In this document: in pieces, positions 58,360-64,000 of the stretch
Layout of the letters: the number at the start of each line of letters is the position of its first letter
Position numbering within the stretch: the first letter of the stretch is position 1
Source: Streptomyces lydicus
GTDB taxonomy: Bacteria; Actinomycetota; Actinomycetes; Streptomycetales; Streptomycetaceae
Reading direction: 5' to 3'
Length of the DNA stretch: 64,000 nt
Assembly (NCBI RefSeq): GCF_000717345.1
Contig: NZ_JNZA01000017.1
Coordinates: 62,001-126,000, forward strand
Made by a program: the position numbers and the translations under genes
The notes under the pieces: model-generated
Databases searched by the model: none
The model's input: only the letters and a program-made list of their open reading frames with translations
What the model was told of the DNA's origin: nothing

Positions 58360-58612
58360 GGCGTGCTCCAGCTCCGTGACGCATTGGGGGCAGATGGAGC
58401 ACGAATGCCCTGCTACCGGCCTGTTCGATCACGGTTCACCTGCATGGCTCACACATCTCGCGCCCCCCGTGTCCGGCGGCCACGATCGAATCCGGGGCGC
58501 CTTCCGGATCACCGGGCCGGCCGCCCCCACCATCCGGCTCAGTCACCCGGATCGCACCGGAACTGACGACGCACCACAGGGGCCGTCGGGCCCTGAAGGA
58601 GATGCGTAGACG
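58360..58612. promoter_or_regulatory. Divergent promoter region of the pigment cluster
   Basis: This 253-bp gap must hold both divergent promoters. An inverted repeat GTGCTCCA (58363-58370) / TGGAGCAC (58395-58402) lies near the hydroxylase start. In S. coelicolor the two whiE transcripts fire late in sporulation, one through sigma-F. I could not identify those elements here with confidence. Confidence 0.45.
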
Positions 58613-59731
58613 ATGACAACGCTGTCGGAACGAATATCCCAGTCAGCCTTCGACGGCTCACGGCTTCGGGTCGTGCTGCTCCTGGACCTCCACGAAGGAG
58701 CCCAGCAGCGCTTCCTGGAAGCCTACGAGCACCTGCGCAACCAGGTCGCGTCCGTCCCCGGGCACATCACCGACCAGCTGTGCCAGTCCATCGAGAACCC
58801 CTCGCAGTGGCTCATCACCAGCGAGTGGGAGAGCGCCCCGCCGTTCCTCGCCTGGGTCAACAGCGAGGAGCACGTCAAGATGGTGCAGCCGCTGCACTCC
58901 TGCGTCCGTGACACCCGCTCGCTGCGCTTCAGCGTCCTGCGGGAGACCTCCAACGTCGCCGCGCTCGCGCCCGAGCCCCCCAAGGGCCGGCTGCAGGCGA
59001 ACCCCCGCGTCGGTGACGGTGTGGTCCGGCACGCGCTGACCTTCACCGTGAAGCCCGGCAGCGAGGACAAGGTCGCCGAGATCCTCGCCGGCTACACCTC
59101 CCCGGAGGCCCGCGTCGACGACACCACCCGGCTGCGCCGCACCTCCCTGTTCATGCACGGCAACCGCGTGGTGCGCGCCGTCGAGGTGCAGGGCGACCTG
59201 GTCGCCGCGCTGCGGCACATTTCCCGCCAGCCCGAGATCCGGGCCGTCGAGGAGGCCATCAACCCGTATCTGGAGCAGGACCGCGACCTGAGCGATCCCA
59301 ACTCCGCGCGGGTCTTCTTCACCCGGGCCGCACTGCCCGCGGTGCACCACGTCGCCGCGCACGGCAAGCAGCCCACGGGCGTACGGCGGCACGCGCTGTA
59401 CTACCCCGCCAAGGAGGGCTGCGGTATGGCGCTGGCCAGGATGCTGGCCCGTCAGGACGAGCTGGCCGCCGACGACCCGGCGTGCCCGGTCGCCGGCAGC
59501 ACGATCTTCCAGCGCGACGACATCGTCGTCCGGCTCATCGATCTGCGGATCCCCCTCGACAGCGACCCCATGCTGTCGCTCGGTGTGCGCGGCCCCCGCA
59601 AGACGGCCGTACTGCGGCGTCTGCTCGACACCGGCGCGGCCGGTCCGCTGTCCAACGACCGGGAGTTCGCGAGTTTCCTGTCGCGCTCCGACATGGCCCT
59701 GATCACCGATCGCCGGGCCCCGGACGCCTGA
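58613..59731 (+). CDS. SchA/CurD-like pigment protein (WhiE ORFI-like)
   Basis: The 372-residue protein has two or three ferredoxin-like repeats (residues 18-110: [20 protein letters not shown]; residues 135-235: [20 protein letters not shown]; residues 255-350: [20 protein letters not shown]), the pattern of SchA/CurD proteins. The gene is the first of the pigment operon, as whiE ORFI. Its biochemical role is not settled; a monooxygenase-like or retention function has been suggested for the family. The start has AAGGAG about 11 bases upstream. Confidence 0.9.
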   Translation: MTTLSERISQSAFDGSRLRVVLLLDLHEGAQQRFLEAYEHLRNQVASVPGHITDQLCQSIENPSQWLITSEWESAPPFLAWVNSEEHVKMVQPLHSCVRDTRSLRFSVLRETSNVAALAPEPPKGRLQANPRVGDGVVRHALTFTVKPGSEDKVAEILAGYTSPEARVDDTTRLRRTSLFMHGNRVVRAVEVQGDLVAALRHISRQPEIRAVEEAINPYLEQDRDLSDPNSARVFFTRAALPAVHHVAAHGKQPTGVRRHALYYPAKEGCGMALARMLARQDELAADDPACPVAGSTIFQRDDIVVRLIDLRIPLDSDPMLSLGVRGPRKTAVLRRLLDTGAAGPLSNDREFASFLSRSDMALITDRRAPDA

Positions 59732-59799
59732 CCGCACCCGGTCCGCAGCAGGACCCACCCCACTCAACCGCCGGCTTCACGCCCCTGGAGGAATCAGCC

Positions 59800-60234
59800 A
59801 TGACCACGGACCGCCCACGCATCGTGGACCTCAGCGAGACCCAGCCCAACCGCCGGCGCGGAGGTGATCTGCGCGCCATGCTGACGCCCAGCGCGGTGGG
59901 CGCCACGAGCGGCTTCATGGGCATGGCACTCGTCCAGCCCGGCGAGCGCATCGGCGAGCACTACCACCCGTACTCCGAGGAGTTCGTCTACGTCGTCCAG
60001 GGCGCGCTCGAAGTGGACCTGGACGGCGAGGCGTACCCGCTGCGCCCGGACCAGGGGCTGCTGATTCCCCCCTATATGCGGCACCGGTTCCGCAACGTGG
60101 GGGACGTCGAGGCCCGGATGGTCTTCCACCTCGGTCCGCTGGCGCCGCGCCCCGAGCTGGGCCACGTCGACACCGAGGGCACCCAGGAGAGCACCCCGGC
60201 CGCCCCGCCCGAACGCACGGAGCCGGTGTCATGA
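59800..60234 (+). CDS. Cupin polyketide cyclase/modifier (WhiE ORFII-like)
   Basis: The 144-residue single cupin contains both metal-binding motifs: [20 protein letters not shown] and [16 protein letters not shown]. Spore-pigment loci carry such a cupin as ORFII, thought to help fold or oxidise the nascent polyketide. Start ATG 59800 has GGAGGA 8 bases upstream. The stop overlaps the KS start as ATGA, indicating coupled translation. The C-terminal 25 residues are a Pro/Glu-rich tail. Confidence 0.92.
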   Translation: MTTDRPRIVDLSETQPNRRRGGDLRAMLTPSAVGATSGFMGMALVQPGERIGEHYHPYSEEFVYVVQGALEVDLDGEAYPLRPDQGLLIPPYMRHRFRNVGDVEARMVFHLGPLAPRPELGHVDTEGTQESTPAAPPERTEPVS

Positions 60235-61499
60235 CCCGCCGCGTGGCGGTCACCGGCGTCGGGATCGTCGCGCCCGGCGGTGTGGGAGTACCCGCCTTCT
60301 GGGACCTGCTGTCCGCCGGCCGTACGGCGACCCGTGGCATCACCCTCTTCAACCCCGAGGGTTTCCGCTCACGCATCGCCGCCGAGTGCGACTTCGATCC
60401 GCGCGCCCACGGGCTGAGCGAGGAGCAGATCGCCCGCTCGGACCGGTACGTGCAGTTCGCCCTGGTCGCCGCCGACGAGGCACTGCGCGACGCCGGCCTG
60501 GACACCGGAAAGGAAGACCCCTGGCGCATCGGTGTGTCCCTGGGCACCGCGGTCGGTGGCACCACGCGGCTGGAGCACGACTACGTCGCCGTCAGCAACC
60601 ACGGGCAGCGCTGGGACGTCGACCACCGGCCGGCCGGCCGCTACCTGGAGCGGGCGTTCTCCCCGAGCTCGCTCGCCTCCGCGGTGGCCGAACAGGTCGG
60701 TGCGCACGGCCCGGTGCAGACCGTCTCCACGGGCTGCACCTCCGGCCTCGACGCCATCGGGTACGCCTTCCAGTCCATCGAGGAGGGCCGGGTCGACGTC
60801 TGCGTCGCCGGCGCCTCGGACTCGCCGATCTCCCCGATCACGGTGGCCTGCTTCGACGCCATCAAGGCCACCTCCGCGAACAACGACGACCCCGCCCACG
60901 CCTCCCGGCCGTTCGACGCGCACCGCGACGGATTCGTCATGGGGGAGGGCGGCGCCGTGCTCGTCCTGGAGGAGCTGGAGCACGCCCGGGCGCGTGGCGC
61001 GACGGTGCACTGCGAGATCCGCGGCTACGCCACCTTCGGCAACGCGTACCACATGACCGGGCTGACCCAGGAGGGCCTGGAGATGGCCGAGGCGATCAAC
61101 CGCGCGCTCGGCCACGCCAAGGTCGACGCCACCCAGGTCGACTACGTCAACGCCCACGGTTCGGGCACCCAGCAGAACGACCGGCACGAGACCGCCGCGG
61201 TGAAGCGGTCGCTGGGCAAACACGCCTACAACGTGCCGATGAGCTCCATCAAATCCATGGTGGGCCACTCGCTCGGCGCGATCGGCGCCATCGAGATCGT
61301 CGCCTGCGTGCTGGCACTGACCCACCAGGTCGTGCCGCCGACGGCGAACTACGAGACCCCGGACCCGGAGTGCGACCTGGACTACGTGCCCAGAACGGCA
61401 CGGGAGTTGCCGCTGCGCTCGGTGCTGTCGGTCGGCAGCGGCTTCGGCGGATTCCAGTCAGCGGTGGTACTGACCCGACAGGGCGGGAGGGCAGGATGA
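60231..61499 (+). CDS. Ketosynthase alpha (WhiE ORFIII-like)
   Basis: The 422-residue type II polyketide KS-alpha extends the chain by decarboxylative condensation with malonyl-ACP. The nucleophile Cys169 lies in [13 protein letters not shown], the two catalytic His in [14 protein letters not shown] and [14 protein letters not shown], and the conserved Lys before the second His. Its start overlaps the cupin stop and its stop overlaps the KS-beta start as ATGA. The pigment class normally makes a C24 chain with its CLF partner. Confidence 0.97.
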   Translation: MTRRVAVTGVGIVAPGGVGVPAFWDLLSAGRTATRGITLFNPEGFRSRIAAECDFDPRAHGLSEEQIARSDRYVQFALVAADEALRDAGLDTGKEDPWRIGVSLGTAVGGTTRLEHDYVAVSNHGQRWDVDHRPAGRYLERAFSPSSLASAVAEQVGAHGPVQTVSTGCTSGLDAIGYAFQSIEEGRVDVCVAGASDSPISPITVACFDAIKATSANNDDPAHASRPFDAHRDGFVMGEGGAVLVLEELEHARARGATVHCEIRGYATFGNAYHMTGLTQEGLEMAEAINRALGHAKVDATQVDYVNAHGSGTQQNDRHETAAVKRSLGKHAYNVPMSSIKSMVGHSLGAIGAIEIVACVLALTHQVVPPTANYETPDPECDLDYVPRTARELPLRSVLSVGSGFGGFQSAVVLTRQGGRAG

Positions 61500-62746
61500 G
61501 ATCCCCCAAGGAAAGACGCTCGGTCGTCACCGGCATCGGCGTCATCGCCCCCAACGGGGTGAGCACCGAGTCGTTCTGGAAGGCGACCGTGGAGGGCGTC
61601 AGCGTCCTGGACCGGGTGACCCGCGACGGGTGCGAGCACCTGCCGCTCAAGGTCGCCGGCGAGGTGCGCGGCTTCGACCCGGCGGAACTGATCGAGGAGC
61701 GCTACCTCGTCCAGACCGACCGGTTCACGCACTTCGCCATGGCGGCGGCCAACCTCGCGCTGGACGACGCCCGGCTCGGCCGTGCCGACTACGCCGACTC
61801 GCCGTTCGCGGTGGGCGTCGTGACGGCGGCCGGCTCGGGCGGCGGCGAGTTCGGCCAGCGGGAGCTGCAACGGCTCTGGGGCCAGGGCTCCCGGTACGTC
61901 GGCCCGTACCAGTCCATCGCCTGGTTCTACGCGGCCAGCACCGGACAGATCTCCATCCGCGGCGGCTTCAAGGGCCCCTGCGGAGTGGTCGCCAGCGACG
62001 AGGCGGGCGGCCTGGACGCCCTGGCGCACGCCTGCCGCACCATCCGGCGTGGCACCGACGCCGTCGTCGTGGGCGCCGCGGAGGCGCCGCTGGCCCCCTA
62101 CTCGGTGGTCTGCCAGCTCGGTTACGAGGACCTGAGCAGCCTGGACGACCCGGTGCGGGCCTACCGCCCGTTCACCCGTGACGCCTGCGGATTCGTGCCC
62201 GCCGAGGGCGGCGCGATGCTGGTCGTCGAGGAGGCCGCGGCGGCCGAGAGCCGCGGCGCCACCCCCCGGGCCGTGCTCCTCGGACATGCCGCGACCTTCA
62301 CCGGGGCCTCGCGGTGGGAGGAGTCCCGCGCGGGACTCGCCCACGCGATCCGCGGTGCGCTGTCGGACGCGCGGTGTGCCCCGGAGGAGATTGACGTGGT
62401 GTTCGCGGACGCGCTCGGTGTCCCCTCGGCCGACCGGGCCGAGGCGCTGGCGCTCGCGGACGCCCTGGGCCGGCACGCCGACCGGGTTCCGGTGACCGCA
62501 CCCAAGACCGGTACCGGGCGGGCGTACTGCGGTGCTCCCGTCCTGGACCTCGCGGCCGCGGTGCTCGCCATGGAGAACGGCGTGGTGCCGCCCACCCCCA
62601 ACGTCGTCGACGTCTGCCATGACCTTGACGTGGTGACCGGCCGGGCCCGGCCCGCCGAGTTGCGGACGGCGCTGGTGCTGAGCCGGGGGCTGATGGGTTC
62701 GAACGCGGCAATGGTGCTGCGGCAGGGCCCGACGCCCCCCTCGTGA
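61496..62746 (+). CDS. Ketosynthase beta / chain length factor (WhiE ORFIV-like)
   Basis: The 416-residue KS-like subunit lacks the active Cys, as expected: the segment is [20 protein letters not shown] with Glu169 at the site normally occupied by Gln in chain length factors. It forms a heterodimer with KS-alpha and sets chain length. Start ATG 61496 overlaps the KS-alpha stop. The Glu may be a property of pigment-type CLFs or specific to this strain; I cannot tell from one sequence. Confidence 0.95.
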   Translation: MRSPKERRSVVTGIGVIAPNGVSTESFWKATVEGVSVLDRVTRDGCEHLPLKVAGEVRGFDPAELIEERYLVQTDRFTHFAMAAANLALDDARLGRADYADSPFAVGVVTAAGSGGGEFGQRELQRLWGQGSRYVGPYQSIAWFYAASTGQISIRGGFKGPCGVVASDEAGGLDALAHACRTIRRGTDAVVVGAAEAPLAPYSVVCQLGYEDLSSLDDPVRAYRPFTRDACGFVPAEGGAMLVVEEAAAAESRGATPRAVLLGHAATFTGASRWEESRAGLAHAIRGALSDARCAPEEIDVVFADALGVPSADRAEALALADALGRHADRVPVTAPKTGTGRAYCGAPVLDLAAAVLAMENGVVPPTPNVVDVCHDLDVVTGRARPAELRTALVLSRGLMGSNAAMVLRQGPTPPS

Positions 62747-62761
62747 GAAGGAGAACCGCAC

Positions 62762-63527
<766 letters not shown>

Positions 63528-63583
63528 CCGGACGCGGCGCCGCGTTCGGACCCCGGTCCGGCGGCAACGAAGGGAACTTCCCG

Positions 63584-63916
63584 ATGCATCACGCTCTGAT
63601 CGTCGCGCGCATGAAACCCGGTTCGGCTCCGGACATCGCGGAGGTCTTCGAGACCTCCGACCGTACGGAACTGCCGCACCTGGTCGGCGTCAAGCGGCGG
63701 ACCCTCTTCCAGTTCGGTGACGTGTATCTGCACCTCATCGAATCCGACCGGCCGCCGGGGCCGGAGATCGCCAAGGTCACCGAACACCCCGAGTTCCGCG
63801 CGGTGAGCGACAAGCTGTCCGCTTTCGTCAGCGCGTACGACCCGGAGACCTGGCGCAGCCCCAAGGACGCGATGGCCCACCAGTTCTATCGCTGGGAGCG
63901 CGACGGCAGCGGCTGA
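63584..63916 (+). CDS. TcmI-family second cyclase (WhiE ORFVII-like)
   Basis: The 110-residue protein has the TcmI/WhiE ORFVII pattern: HHALIVARMKPGSAPDIAEV, then the conserved LPHLVGVKRRTLFQFGDVYL, and a C-terminal WRSPKDAMAHQFYRWERDG. It adopts the dimeric ferredoxin-like fold and directs a later ring closure. It is the last gene of the pigment operon, 56 bp after the aromatase stop. The remaining 84 bp of the window show no gene. Confidence 0.95.
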   Translation: MHHALIVARMKPGSAPDIAEVFETSDRTELPHLVGVKRRTLFQFGDVYLHLIESDRPPGPEIAKVTEHPEFRAVSDKLSAFVSAYDPETWRSPKDAMAHQFYRWERDGSG

Positions 63917-64000
63917 CGCGCGGGCGGGGCCGGGGCGATCCTCCGGTTCACGCGCCCGCCCGGGAACGGGCATGGCCGCCCGGCGAGGAGAAGCCTCCTC

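Overview
The window is high-GC DNA (third codon positions almost all G or C, GTG starts, many ATGA/GTGA stop-start overlaps) and is best read as a Streptomyces chromosome. The strongest marker is a complete spore-pigment (whiE-type) type II polyketide cluster at the right end. Supporting markers are two ECF sigma factors, lipoproteins, a DUF4232 protein, an apolipoprotein N-acyltransferase and HipA/DUF3037, MocA and SDR genes.

Left part (about 0-39 kb) is accessory in character. It carries an ECF sigma factor; a LysR/PrpF/dicarboxylate-carrier module; transposon remnants; an alpha/beta hydrolase divergent from an HTH regulator with three 13-bp operators; lipoproteins and DUF6461; an ECF41-type sigma factor coupled to an FAD oxidoreductase; a SUKH protein; an MFS exporter; an arsenic locus (arsC-arsB-arsR divergent from arsI); a phytoene-desaturase-like FAD enzyme; an ADP-ribosylglycohydrolase; and a rifamycin phosphotransferase behind a rifamycin-associated element (RAE). 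Further right are an aldo/keto reductase, DUF488, a stress-type SDR, a Rho-N-like small protein with a truncated duplicate, a small membrane protein and a 475-residue protein built of Ig-like repeats. The stretch is littered with broken genes: IS5-type transposase pieces, an integrase, a glycosyltransferase, a ferredoxin reductase, a DNA-ligase piece, an inositol-phosphatase piece and a HAF-repeat gene. Two isolated 15-bp IS-end-like sequences each abut a broken gene.

Middle part (about 39-56 kb) is denser and mostly intact: HipA-like kinase + DUF3037, a FabG/SDR operon with a clear housekeeping promoter, uracil-DNA glycosylase, a VOC protein, a TetR regulator divergent from an FAD monooxygenase-MocA operon with twin operators, Lnt, a SnoaL-like protein, an ABC exporter behind a near-canonical SoxR box, a sensor-kinase-like protein with an apparently dead ATPase domain, an HxlR regulator divergent from a methyltransferase, a STAS protein and a glutathione peroxidase.

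Right end (56.7-63.9 kb): the pigment cluster, with an FAD hydroxylase (ORFVIII-like) divergent from seven tightly packed genes: SchA/CurD-like, cupin, KS-alpha, KS-beta, ACP, aromatase/cyclase, TcmI-type cyclase. The most interesting items are the RAE joined to a truncated rifamycin glycosyltransferase start and then rph, the SoxR-box ABC exporter, the ECF41 module with a Crp-like site, the triple-operator regulator and the degenerate kinase. All functional names are inferred from sequence recognition without database searches.
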